Assembly: GCF_000697965.2 (NCBI RefSeq)
Contig: NZ_CP015880.1
Span: 1,736,001 to 1,800,000 of the forward strand
DNA length: 64,000 nt
Direction of reading: 5' to 3'
Source: Ensifer adhaerens
GTDB taxonomy: Bacteria > Pseudomonadota > Alphaproteobacteria > Rhizobiales > Rhizobiaceae
The position numbers and the translations under genes were made by a program. The stretch's first letter is position 1; every line of letters begins with the position of its first letter. Under the pieces are notes generated by a model, which was not told the DNA's origin, did not search any database, and saw nothing but the letters and a program-made list of their open reading frames with translations. Shown one piece after another: positions 8,514-16,936 of the stretch.

Positions 8514-8541
8514 AAAAACCCGCGCGGCGTAGCGCGCGGGT
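8514..8541 (-). terminator. Rho-independent terminator of the chemoreceptor gene
   Basis: ACCCGCGC (8518-8525) pairs with GCGCGGGT (8534-8541). In the minus direction the stem is followed by five T (complement of 8514-8518). It lies 22 bases after the chemoreceptor stop codon. Confidence 0.8.
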
Positions 8542-8563
8542 CGCAATCGATAAACCTGTGGCG

Positions 8564-10378
8564 TCAGGCGGCGCGGCCGTAACCCGCGTGCGAGCCTGAA
8601 GGCTGCAGCCGGAACTTCGTCAGCAGCGACTTCAGCTCGCGGCTTTCGGCCGCCAGCGTCTGGCTCGCCGCCGTGGTTTCCTCCACCATCGCCGCGTTCT
8701 GCTGGGTCATCTGGTCCATGCTGTTGACGGCGACATTGACCTCCTGCAGCCCGGTCGCCTGCTCCCGCGCGGCCGTGGCGATCGAGGCCACCTGCTCGTT
8801 GACCCGGTTGACCTGCGCCTCGATCTCCGCGAGCGCCTCGCCTGTGGAGCGAACCAGATCGACGCCGGCGCCGACCTCGCGCACCGAGGCGCCGATCAGT
8901 TCCTTGATCTCCTTGGCGGCTCCGGCCGAACGCTGCGCCAACTCGCGCACTTCCTGTGCGACGACGGCAAAGCCGCGGCCCGCCTCGCCGGCGCGCGCTG
9001 CCTCGACCCCGGCGTTGAGCGCCAGCAGATTCGTTTGGAAGGCGATCTCGTCGATGACGCCGATGATCTGGCCGATGCGACCGGACGAGCTTTCGATCCG
9101 CCCCATGGCGTCGATGGCATTGCGCACGATGCCGCCGGACTTTGCGGCGCTGGTCCTGGTCCGGTCGACCATCTCACGCGCTTCGTTTGCCCGTTCGGAG
9201 GCATGGCGAACCGTCGAGGTGATTTCGTCCAATGCCGCGGCCGTCTCTTCAAGGGCGGCTGCCTGCTGCTCCGTCCGGCGGGAAAGATTGTTTGCCGCTT
9301 CGGAAATATCGCCGGCGCTGGCGGTGACGATCTCGGTCGAATGCGAGATCGAGCCGATGACATCACGAAGGGCTGCGACGGCCGTGTTGAAGTCGTCCCG
9401 CAGCTTGCCGTATTCCGGCGCGATATGGCTGATCTCGGCGGTGAGGTCGCCACTCGCCAGGAGTTCGAGCGCCGCACCAACGGTTTCCATCGTCTCGGCC
9501 TGCGCCTCAGCCGTCGCCCGCTGGCGCTGCTCGTTGCCGCGCCGCTCGGAACTCAGTCGCTCCTGCTGTTCTGCCTCACGCGAGCGCAACACCAGCCGTT
9601 CGCGCACCGAGTCACGCAGGACAACGAGGACCTTGGCCATCTGGCCGATCTCGTCGCCACGGTCGGTTTCCGGCACCTCCGAAGACAGATCTTCGTCGGC
9701 GATCGCCCGCATCGAGGCCTTCAGCTTTTCGACCGGCTTGACGACGCTGCGCACGATCGCCAGTGCCGCCATCAGGATGGCAAGAGCGGCGGCGGCAAGA
9801 ATGCCGGCAACCTGCCAGGCGCGGTCGCGGAACATCGCCGCCAGGTCGTCGGCATAGACGCCGGTCCCGACCACCCAGCCCCAGGGCTTGAAGCCGGCAA
9901 CGTGCGAATACTTCAGCACCGGCGCGTCGGCACCGGGCTTCGGCCAGTAATAGTCGACGAAACCCTGGCCGCTCTTTTCGACGGTCTTTACGAACTCTAC
10001 GAAGAGCTGCTTGCCGTTGGGATCCTTGTTTTCGGTGAGGTCCTTGCCGTCGAGCTCCGGCTTGATCGGATGCATGATCATGGTCGGATGCATGTCGTTG
10101 ACCCAGAAATAGCCGCTGCCCTGGTAGCGCATCGCCTTGATCGCTTCGAGCGCGCGCTTCTGCGCCTCCTCGCGCGGCAGCGTGCCGGCCACTTCCAGCT
10201 TGTGATAGGCGTCGAACACGGCGATCGCGTTCTCGTCCATCGCCGCAAGCATCGCCTTTCGTTCGCCGACGAGCTTTTCCTGCGCCTGCAACAGACCGAA
10301 GGTCAGCGCCGCCGCCATGGTCAAAAGCGCGAATGCCACCAGCGCGTAGAGACGCGCCGAAATCCTGAATTTCTTCAT
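8564..10378 (-). CDS. Methyl-accepting chemotaxis protein with single Cache sensor
   Basis: A 604-residue chemoreceptor. It has TM1 at about 9-30, a periplasmic single-Cache domain at 35-185 (GSGYFWVNDMHPTMIMHP, then GKDLTENKDPNGKQLF, then GWVVGTGVYADDL) and TM2 at 189-209. HAMP (about 210-262) and a long cytoplasmic signalling domain follow, with the universal hairpin tip around EIAFQTNLLALNAGVEAA. No C-terminal CheR-tethering pentapeptide is visible. sCache_2 domains of this kind often bind small carboxylates, but the ligand is not identified. The ATG at 10378 starts the TM1 signal anchor; the frame extends 49 codons upstream without plausible coding sequence. Confidence 0.93.
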   Translation of the reverse strand: MKKFRISARLYALVAFALLTMAAALTFGLLQAQEKLVGERKAMLAAMDENAIAVFDAYHKLEVAGTLPREEAQKRALEAIKAMRYQGSGYFWVNDMHPTMIMHPIKPELDGKDLTENKDPNGKQLFVEFVKTVEKSGQGFVDYYWPKPGADAPVLKYSHVAGFKPWGWVVGTGVYADDLAAMFRDRAWQVAGILAAAALAILMAALAIVRSVVKPVEKLKASMRAIADEDLSSEVPETDRGDEIGQMAKVLVVLRDSVRERLVLRSREAEQQERLSSERRGNEQRQRATAEAQAETMETVGAALELLASGDLTAEISHIAPEYGKLRDDFNTAVAALRDVIGSISHSTEIVTASAGDISEAANNLSRRTEQQAAALEETAAALDEITSTVRHASERANEAREMVDRTRTSAAKSGGIVRNAIDAMGRIESSSGRIGQIIGVIDEIAFQTNLLALNAGVEAARAGEAGRGFAVVAQEVRELAQRSAGAAKEIKELIGASVREVGAGVDLVRSTGEALAEIEAQVNRVNEQVASIATAAREQATGLQEVNVAVNSMDQMTQQNAAMVEETTAASQTLAAESRELKSLLTKFRLQPSGSHAGYGRAA

Positions 10379-10651
10379 TGCCAATCCCCTGCCCCTCGGC
10401 GCTCCCCGCGCCGCCCCAAATCCTGGCGCCGCGGCATAGCCGGCAGGCACTCCCAGAGCCTGCAGGTTAGGATGAGGTCTTTGCAAAGCTCCTAACGAGG
10501 AACCCCTAAATTTGGCATTCCTCATTCACCCCCTTCGAAAGTATAACGAGCCGGCACCTCAAGGACGTTGCCGGCATTTGTGCGGCAGCGGGGTCTTCCC
10601 TCCACAAGTGCGCTCGGGTTACATCTTGTCTCCAACAGGGAGACAGGCTGC

Positions 10652-11041
10652 ATGACCGAACAGACGAGACCGACCGGCGAACTCACCTTGCGCACGCTCG
10701 CCATGCCGGGCGATGCCAATGCGGCGGGCGACATCTTCGGCGGCTGGGTGATGGCGCAGATGGACCTGTCCTGCGGCATCCGCGCGGCAGAACGCGCCCG
10801 CGGCCGCGTCGTGACGGCGGCTGTCAAGGAAATGGCCTTCGCGCTGCCCGTCAAGATCGGCGACACGCTCTGCATCTATACGGACGTGCTCAAGGTTGGC
10901 CGCACCTCGATGACGCTCAAGGTCGAAGCCTGGGCGCAGCGTTATCTCTCGCATCTGATGGAAAAGGTGACGGACGCGATCTTCGTGATGGTCGCGCTCG
11001 ACGAGAACGGCAAACCGAAGCCGGTGCCGGCGGAAGAATAG
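10652..11041 (+). CDS. Acyl-CoA thioesterase, YciA-like hotdog fold
   Basis: A 129-residue single hotdog-domain thioesterase. The segment PGDANAAGDIFGGWVMAQMD contains the conserved N-x4-DxFGGxxxxxxD pattern with the catalytic Asp of the YciA/BFIT group. It hydrolyses acyl-CoA to free acid and CoA in the cytosol. The start at 10652 is supported by an AGGGAG element and by homologues beginning shortly before the first beta strand; the frame extends upstream without support. The next gene begins 11 bases downstream, so the two may form an operon. Confidence 0.9.
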   Translation: MTEQTRPTGELTLRTLAMPGDANAAGDIFGGWVMAQMDLSCGIRAAERARGRVVTAAVKEMAFALPVKIGDTLCIYTDVLKVGRTSMTLKVEAWAQRYLSHLMEKVTDAIFVMVALDENGKPKPVPAEE

Positions 11042-11052
11042 GAGCGCGGCGT

Positions 11053-11643
11053 ATGGAGCCTGCCCATACCGACCCGGAGATCTTCTCGCATATCCGCGTC
11101 GTCATGGGCATGATCGTCAGCCTGAGCCTCGCTCGGCTCTTGAGCGGCATTGCACTCTTCGTCCAGCATCCCGGCAAGACGCGCGTCTACTGGATCCACC
11201 TCGGCTGGGTCCTGTTCATGTTCGTCTTCCTCGTGCACTTCTGGTGGTGGGAGTTCCACCTGCATTCGCTGGCGGTGATCGATGTCAGCGTCTACCTCTT
11301 CGTCGTCCTCTATTGCTGCGTCTTCTTCTTTCTCTGCGTCATGCTGTTTCCAACGACGCTCGACGACTACAGCGACTACGAACACTATTTCATGTCGCGC
11401 CGGGCCTGGTTCTTTGGTGCCCTGGCGCTTGCCTTTGCCGTCGATCTCGTCGACACCGCGTTGAAGGGAAAGGCCTATTTCGCGTCCTACGGCTTTGAGT
11501 ACCCGGCGCGCAACACCGCCTACATCCTGCTCTGCATTGCCGCCGCCTGGACCCCGAACCGCCGTTTTCACGCGGTCTTCGTCGTCGCAGCCGTCGCCTA
11601 CCAGCTCGTCTGGATGTACCGGGCTTTCGATCTTCTCGATTGA
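11053..11643 (+). CDS. Conserved hypothetical six-helix membrane protein
   Basis: A 196-residue protein with about six hydrophobic helices and aromatic-rich segments (FVFLVHFWWWEFHLH; VYLFVVLYCCVFFFLC). No enzymatic or transport motif is recognisable. The start ATG follows GGAGCGCGGCGT. It lies directly after the YciA-like thioesterase with an 11-base gap. I cannot assign a function. Confidence 0.72.
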   Translation: MEPAHTDPEIFSHIRVVMGMIVSLSLARLLSGIALFVQHPGKTRVYWIHLGWVLFMFVFLVHFWWWEFHLHSLAVIDVSVYLFVVLYCCVFFFLCVMLFPTTLDDYSDYEHYFMSRRAWFFGALALAFAVDLVDTALKGKAYFASYGFEYPARNTAYILLCIAAAWTPNRRFHAVFVVAAVAYQLVWMYRAFDLLD

Positions 11644-11763
11644 GACGCGGCAGGGCCGTCGTTGAGGATTTCCGTCCATTGGTCTTGATCCAGCGGCACG
11701 GCAGTGCTTTATCCGTTAGTCATATCTATATCTCGCATATGCAGGTCGGGGGACTGTTGCATC

Positions 11764-12399
11764 ATGGAAATCTTTACCGCTGCCGGCCTGGCGGCGCTTC
11801 TTCAAGTCATCGTCATTGACCTCGTTCTCGCCGGCGACAACGCCGTCGTGATTGGTCTTGCCGCCGCTGGCCTGCCGACGGACCAACGCAAGAAGGTCAT
11901 TCTCGTCGGCATCATCGCCGCCACGGTGCTGCGCATCGCGCTCGCCAGCGTCACGGTGCAACTGCTCGAAATCATCGGCCTGCTGCTCGCCGGCGGCATC
12001 CTGCTGCTTTGGGTCTGCTGGAAGATGTGGCGAGAAATTCGCGAACAGCAGGCAGCAAACGCTGCGGGCGAAAGCGGACAAGGCTCCGAGGCGCCCAGGA
12101 AAACCTTCATGCAGGCGGCCATCCAGATAGTCGTCGCCGACGTCTCGATGTCGCTCGACAACGTGCTCGCTGTTGCCGGCGCTGCCCGCGAACATCCGAC
12201 GATCCTGGTAATCGGCCTTGCGCTTTCGATCGCCATGATGGGCATCGCCGCCGGCTTTATCGCCCGGCTGCTCAACCGCTATCACTGGATCGCCTATATC
12301 GGTCTCGTGATCATCCTCTATGTCGCGCTCGACATGATCTATCGCGGCGCAGTCGAGGTCTGGCCGCATCTGGCCCCGGCCGTGGCGGCGGTGATGTAG
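11764..12399 (+). CDS. TerC family integral membrane protein, YjbE type
   Basis: A 211-residue TerC-superfamily protein with seven predicted helices and the two hallmark repeats VIDLVLAGDNAVVIGLA (N-terminal half) and VADVSMSLDNVLAVAGAA (C-terminal half), which contain the conserved membrane Asp-Asn pairs. YjbE/TerC members are linked to metal ion, notably manganese, homeostasis or export. I take ATG 11764 as the start, because the TerC core begins there; an upstream in-frame extension of 20 codons has no RBS. It ends at a strong bidirectional terminator. Confidence 0.9.
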   Translation: MEIFTAAGLAALLQVIVIDLVLAGDNAVVIGLAAAGLPTDQRKKVILVGIIAATVLRIALASVTVQLLEIIGLLLAGGILLLWVCWKMWREIREQQAANAAGESGQGSEAPRKTFMQAAIQIVVADVSMSLDNVLAVAGAAREHPTILVIGLALSIAMMGIAAGFIARLLNRYHWIAYIGLVIILYVALDMIYRGAVEVWPHLAPAVAAVM

Positions 12400-12434
12400 T
12401 TACCGCAACGCCGACGACAAACCGCTTTTCGCTG

Positions 12435-12463
12435 AAAAGGCAGGGTTTACGCCCTGCCTTTTT
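12435..12463. terminator. Bidirectional terminator between terC-like and DUF486 genes
   Basis: GGCAGGG (12439-12445) pairs with CCCTGCC (12452-12458). The stem is flanked by AAAA on the left and TTTTT on the right, so it can terminate both the rightward TerC transcript and the leftward DUF486 transcript. Confidence 0.87.
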
Positions 12464-12485
12464 CTTTGTGTCCGTTGGGGGTGCG

Positions 12486-12839
12486 TCAGCCCTTGAAGAT
12501 GAAGGAAGCACCGGCCGCGATCAGCGCGAAGCCGACCAGATGGTTCCAGCCGATCGACTCCTTCAGCCAGAAGACGGAGAAGGCTGCAAAGACGATCAGC
12601 GTGATCACCTCCTGCATCGTCTTCAACTGGGCCGCCGAATAGACCTGGTGGCCGATGCGGTTTGCCGGCACCGCCAGGCAATATTCGAAGAAGGCAATGC
12701 CCCAGCTGGCGACGATCGCCATGTAAAGCGGCGACGACGTGTACTTCAGGTGCCCGTACCAGGCAAAGGTCATGAAGACGTTGGAGATCAGGAGCAGAAG
12801 AACGGGCCAGAGATAGGCCGGAGAAAGGGTGAACGACAT
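12486..12839 (-). CDS. DUF486 / DMT family small membrane protein
   Basis: A 117-residue four-helix protein with the DUF486 features: YLWPVLLLLISNVFMTFAWYGHLK, then an AVPANRIG loop and a closing VGFALIAAGASFIF helix. It resembles one half of a drug/metabolite transporter; the substrate is unknown. The ATG at 12839 has an AGG element seven bases upstream and gives the normal family length; the longer frame to 13370 is spurious upstream sequence. Confidence 0.88.
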   Translation of the reverse strand: MSFTLSPAYLWPVLLLLISNVFMTFAWYGHLKYTSSPLYMAIVASWGIAFFEYCLAVPANRIGHQVYSAAQLKTMQEVITLIVFAAFSVFWLKESIGWNHLVGFALIAAGASFIFKG

Positions 12840-13321
12840 GAAGAACCTCGGCGTGCGAATCACGTTGAGACGATGCGCCGCCGCCCCGTAAGCGCGCAAG
12901 TGCCGCCGCTTCTCCGGCGTAAAGACCTGCCTTGGAAGGCACCGACCCACTATTTTTTTGATGTCTGACGCGGCGAATCGCCGTTTCGCATCAGCTATTT
13001 CGGCGATTAGCAATCCCTGCCCTAATATTTTACGGGTTTTGCCACAATTTTGCACCGGCGCATGGTGAATGAAGCTTTGCTGCCCGACGGGGCAGACAGG
13101 GGAATACCACACTTCGAAACGGCAGTTGCCGTGAAGCTGGCTCCGCGTTCTGCCGCGGTTCGCCGGCGTGCCTGATGCGGCGTTTTCAACGCCTGCACGC
13201 GCGCGTCCGCTGATATCTCCCCGCCCAACATTGGAAACCGTTGAGCAACCGGGTGCCATGCCGGCGATTGCCAGGCCGCCCCGACCGTTCGCACCAAGCA
13301 ACTTGTCAAGGAGACCTGACC
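12840..13321. other. Intergenic region between DUF486 and CHAP-like genes
   Basis: 482 bases between divergent genes. I see no conserved coding sequence, only the two promoters' territory. The middle is AT-richer (about 12950-13060). The reading frames across it are low-quality extensions of the flanking genes. Confidence 0.5.
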
Positions 13322-13765
13322 ATGAAGGTCCTGGCGTTTCTTGCGGCTGCCTATGTCGCGCTACTGACACCTGATTTCGCCAATGCGGGCATGCTTGCCC
13401 AGGCGCAGCAATACAAGGGCCTGCACGAGGTCAAGAACAACAAGACCCTTCGTGCAGCGCTCGGCATCAACCCGGCCCGCACCCCCTGGTGCGGCCACTT
13501 CATGGGCATGGTCGCCCGCAAGGCCGGGCGCAGTCCGCCGCAGAGCTTCGGCATCGCCCGTTCCTGGCTGCGTTTTGGCGCGCCCGTGAAGCTCTCCTAT
13601 GCCCGTCCCGGCGACGTCGTCGTCGTGCGCACCGGCCGCGGCTATCACGTCGGCATCCTGTCCATGCTGTCGAAATCGACGGCCCAGCTGATCGGCGGCA
13701 ACCAGTCCGGCGGCGTCAGGGTCTCGCAGTTCGCACGCGGCCAGGTGGTCGCCATCAGACGGTAG
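13322..13765 (+). CDS. Secreted TIGR02594 / CHAP-like protein
   Basis: The 147-residue product has a signal peptide (MKVLAFLAAAYVALLTPDFANA) and a small NlpC/P60-superfamily domain of the TIGR02594 type. The Cys of TPWCGHF and the His of GRGYHVGI are in the order expected for the catalytic Cys-His pair; RPGDVVVVRTG is the conserved strand before it. It probably cleaves or binds peptidoglycan peptides in the periplasm. The RBS AAGGAG precedes the ATG by eight bases. Confidence 0.85.
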   Translation: MKVLAFLAAAYVALLTPDFANAGMLAQAQQYKGLHEVKNNKTLRAALGINPARTPWCGHFMGMVARKAGRSPPQSFGIARSWLRFGAPVKLSYARPGDVVVVRTGRGYHVGILSMLSKSTAQLIGGNQSGGVRVSQFARGQVVAIRR

Positions 13766-13832
13766 CGCGGCCACAACCGCGCCCGAGCGAGCTTCTTTCA
13801 GCGCCGGCTTTCCGGAATGCTGGCTTGCGCCC

Positions 13833-14348
13833 TCAAGCGAGCTTCAGCCGCATGGCACAGCGCCGCTCTGCCGGCAGCCCGTGCGCCGCCTCGTTGGCAA
13901 GGATTTCGGCAAGACGCGGATCGAGTTCGCCCGCATCGAGCGTCACAAAGCCGAGCTTGCAATAGAAGTGCTCGTTCCAGGCAAGATCGCGGAACGTCGT
14001 CAGCGTGACGGCGGCGCGTGACGTCACGCGCGCATGCGCGATTGCCGCCAGCATCAGCGTGCGCCCAAGCCCCTGCCCCTGACGTTCCGCCTCGACGGCA
14101 AGCTGCCAGATGTGCATGGCATCGTCGGCAACCGTAGCGCAAAGAAAAGCGATCGGCCGATCGGAGGCGTCGACCATTACCACCGATAGTCCGGTGCGCA
14201 GGAATTCGCGATGAGCTTCTGCCGATTGCACGTCGTCATCGGCAATCCAGGCAAGCTCGGGGACGGTGCGGAACACCTCGCCCGAGGAGCGCTCGATGGC
14301 GGGCAGAAGAGAAAGGTCGCTTTCGCGTGTGGGTCGAATCAGCGGCAT
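13833..14348 (-). CDS. GNAT family N-acetyltransferase
   Basis: A 171-residue acetyltransferase. The acetyl-CoA binding loop is EAERQGQGLGRTLM, followed by the strand-helix AVTLTTFRDLAWNEHFYCKLGF that ends motif B. The N-terminal segment (IRPTRESDLSLLPAIERSSGE) is typical for the family. The acceptor is unknown. It is a separate transcription unit from the second GNAT gene, 73 bases away on the same strand. Confidence 0.9.
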   Translation of the reverse strand: MPLIRPTRESDLSLLPAIERSSGEVFRTVPELAWIADDDVQSAEAHREFLRTGLSVVMVDASDRPIAFLCATVADDAMHIWQLAVEAERQGQGLGRTLMLAAIAHARVTSRAAVTLTTFRDLAWNEHFYCKLGFVTLDAGELDPRLAEILANEAAHGLPAERRCAMRLKLA

Positions 14349-14421
14349 GATGGCGCCATCCTACCGCCGCACTGCGCCGCGTCGACCCCGCTGCGTGTTC
14401 CCTGGCTGACCACCACGCCGC

Positions 14422-14919
14422 TTAAAGCGGCAACGCCATCAACATCTCGTCGAAATAGGCATCGTCAACCCGCAGCGCGCGCTGTTCCAGGCCGTATTCG
14501 ACAAATCCCGCCTTCCGGTAGAGGTTGAGGGCAGCAGCGTTCGACGAGACGACAGTCAGCAACAGCCGCTCCACCTTGCCCCGCGCTTCGGCGATAATCC
14601 CGTCGACGAGCAAACGCGATAGCCCGGTTCCTCGTGCCTCTGGCAAGACATACATGCCCCAGAGGGTCCCCTTGTGCTTTGCCTTTGTCGCCGTCTGGAT
14701 CGCGAGGCCAGCAACACCCATGAGCTTTTCATCGCTATCGAAGGCGCCGAGGACGAAGCCGCTATCAAGCCGTTCCGCTGTGACCTCGATCGGCCGGCTG
14801 GCCTCATCCTCGTAAGATGAACCGAAGGCTTCAGGATGCTTCAGCAGGCCGTCTAGCCGAACTGCCCGATAGGCCTCGGCATCACTGGAGGTGAGCCGGC
14901 GAATGGAAAAAGGCGCCAT
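14422..14919 (-). CDS. GNAT family N-acetyltransferase
   Basis: A 165-residue acetyltransferase starting MAPFSIRRLTSSDAEAYRAVR. Motif A is YVLPEARGTGLSRLLVDGII and motif B is LNLYRKAGFVEYG. The ATG at 14919 begins exactly at the first beta strand of the fold; the frame continues 37 codons upstream into non-coding sequence. It is not closely similar to the adjacent GNAT gene, so recent duplication is unlikely. Substrate unknown. Confidence 0.9.
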   Translation of the reverse strand: MAPFSIRRLTSSDAEAYRAVRLDGLLKHPEAFGSSYEDEASRPIEVTAERLDSGFVLGAFDSDEKLMGVAGLAIQTATKAKHKGTLWGMYVLPEARGTGLSRLLVDGIIAEARGKVERLLLTVVSSNAAALNLYRKAGFVEYGLEQRALRVDDAYFDEMLMALPL

Positions 14920-15151
14920 CACTGTTGATCCCGAGCGCGATAGAGGTTGCCGGCCTGAACCAAGCGCGGCGGCATGAAGGCCGCGAACCTTGCACAATCG
15001 GCCGCTCCGCGGAAGCACCGGCGAGTACAATCTCGCGTAGAAGCCGCGTGGAGCATTTTTACGCTTTGAGCAGCGTCTTCAGGCCCGATCAGGGCGATTT
15101 ACGCTTCTCGGACTTTCTAATTTAAGTTACGCTTAATTTCCTTCTGACCAG

Positions 15152-16930
15152 ATGCCGCAGGAGGGGCCCGCCGCCTTGGAACGGAAGCTCGCCGTGATCC
15201 TTGCTGCCGATGTCGCTGGTTACAGTCGCCTTGTCGCGACCGACGAGGAAGGCACGCTTGCGACCCTGGCCACCTACTGCGAGACGATTTCCGGCCTTGC
15301 TGCGGAGCACGGGGGCCGCGTCTTCGGCGCGGCCGGCGACAGCTTGGTCGCGGAATTCCAGAGCGCCGTGCAGGCCGTGCGGGCGGCGGTCGCCATCCAG
15401 CGAACCCTTCAGCGCCGCAATGCCGACCTACCGCCAGAAAGGCGCATGGAGTTCCGCATCGGCCTCAATCTCGGCGACGTGGTTGTCAACGGCGGCAATC
15501 TGCTCGGCGACGGGGTCAATGTCGCCGCCCGGCTCCAGCAGGTGGCGCAGCCGAACGACATCTGCATTTCCGGCGCGCTCCACGACCAGATCGAAGGCAA
15601 GCTCGAGTTTCCGATGCAGCGCCTCGGCGAGCGCGCGCTGAAGAACATACCGCGTCCGGTCCTGGTCCACCGCGTCGAGTGGCGCGAGAACCCGGCGGGC
15701 GGCGACTTGCCCGGCATGCCGCTTTCCCTGCCCGACAAGCCATCGATTGCGGTGCTGCCCTTCGTCAACATGTCCGGCGATCCCGAGCAGGATTTCTTCG
15801 CCGACGGACTGACTGAGGACATCATCACCGCACTGTCGCTTTACCGCTGGTTCTTCGTCATCGCGCGCAACTCTTCCTTCGCCTACAAGGGCCGCGCCGT
15901 CGACGTCAAACAGATCGGCCGGGATCTCGGCGTGCGCTACATCGTCGAAGGCAGCGTGCGCCGGTCCGGCTCGCGGGTGCGCGTTACCGGCCAGCTGATC
16001 GAGGCCGAGACCGGCAACCACCTCTGGGCGCAGCGCTACGAGCGTGAATTCGCCGACCTCTTCGCCATTCAGGACGAAATCACCCAGCATGTGGTCGCGG
16101 CAATCGAGCCGGAGATCCTGATCGGCGAAAACCGGCGCGCGCAATTGCGGGGCACCGACAATCTCGGCGCCTATGAATGCCACATGCGCGGCACCCTGCT
16201 GCACAACGCGCAGGATTCCGCCGTGCATTTCGACGAGGCGATCGAATGGCAGCGCCGCGCCATCGCCCTCGATCCGGAATTCGGCCGCGCGCACATGATG
16301 CTCGCCCGCTCGCTGTTTGCCCGCTGCTTCTTCGGCTTCAGCAAGGACATCGACCGCGACAGCGCCGAGTTGCAGGCGGAGGCCGCGCGCGCGGTGGTGA
16401 TCGACGATCACGACCCCTATTGTCACTATGTCATGTGTCTCGCCAACTTCGCGGCCCAGCGGCCGCACGCCGCGGTCGAGGAAGCGCAACAGGCGATCGA
16501 CATCAACTCCAACTTCGCGCTCGCCCACATGGCGCTCGGCTGGGCGCGCATCTATATCGGCCGCTTCGCCGAGTCGCTGGACCCGCTGCACAAGGCGCTG
16601 CGGCTGAGCCCGCACGATCCGCTCACCTATCTCTTCCTCAACCGCATGGCGCTCGCCCACTACCATCTCGGCAACTACGACGAAGCCCTGCGCTGCGCCG
16701 AACGGGCGCTGCTCTTGCGCCGCACCTATTTCAACCTGGTGATGCTGATCACCTGTCTCGGCCAGCTCGACCGCATCGATGAGGCGCGCAAGCTTCTTCC
16801 GGAAGCGATCGCCAACGCACCGAGCGACGTGCCGCGCTACTGGCGCTTCTTTACCGCCTATGTCGATCCTGCCGACCACGCGCATTTCAACGACGGGCTC
16901 GTCAAGGCGGGCCTGCCCATGGTTCCGTAG
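15152..16930 (+). CDS. Class III adenylate cyclase fused to TolB-like and TPR domains
   Basis: The 592-residue soluble protein has an N-terminal class III cyclase domain (about 10-175). Its metal-binding Asp residues appear at D20 (AADVAGYS) and D63 (AAGDSLVAEF), and the transition-state Asn/Arg lie in GDGVNVAARLQ, so it should be catalytically competent. A TolB-N-like segment follows (PSIAVLPFVNMSGDPEQDFFADGL, about 193-226), then TPR-like helical repeats to the C-terminus. This architecture is abundant in rhizobia. It is followed after six bases by a second cyclase gene, so the two are almost certainly co-transcribed. The activating signal is unknown. Confidence 0.92.
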   Translation: MPQEGPAALERKLAVILAADVAGYSRLVATDEEGTLATLATYCETISGLAAEHGGRVFGAAGDSLVAEFQSAVQAVRAAVAIQRTLQRRNADLPPERRMEFRIGLNLGDVVVNGGNLLGDGVNVAARLQQVAQPNDICISGALHDQIEGKLEFPMQRLGERALKNIPRPVLVHRVEWRENPAGGDLPGMPLSLPDKPSIAVLPFVNMSGDPEQDFFADGLTEDIITALSLYRWFFVIARNSSFAYKGRAVDVKQIGRDLGVRYIVEGSVRRSGSRVRVTGQLIEAETGNHLWAQRYEREFADLFAIQDEITQHVVAAIEPEILIGENRRAQLRGTDNLGAYECHMRGTLLHNAQDSAVHFDEAIEWQRRAIALDPEFGRAHMMLARSLFARCFFGFSKDIDRDSAELQAEAARAVVIDDHDPYCHYVMCLANFAAQRPHAAVEEAQQAIDINSNFALAHMALGWARIYIGRFAESLDPLHKALRLSPHDPLTYLFLNRMALAHYHLGNYDEALRCAERALLLRRTYFNLVMLITCLGQLDRIDEARKLLPEAIANAPSDVPRYWRFFTAYVDPADHAHFNDGLVKAGLPMVP

Positions 16931-16936
16931 GCCGCC

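Noticed and set aside
11644..11763. Manganese (yybP-ykoY) riboswitch upstream of the TerC-like gene
   Set aside because: The 120-base gap is short and I could not find the paired conserved loops of that riboswitch.
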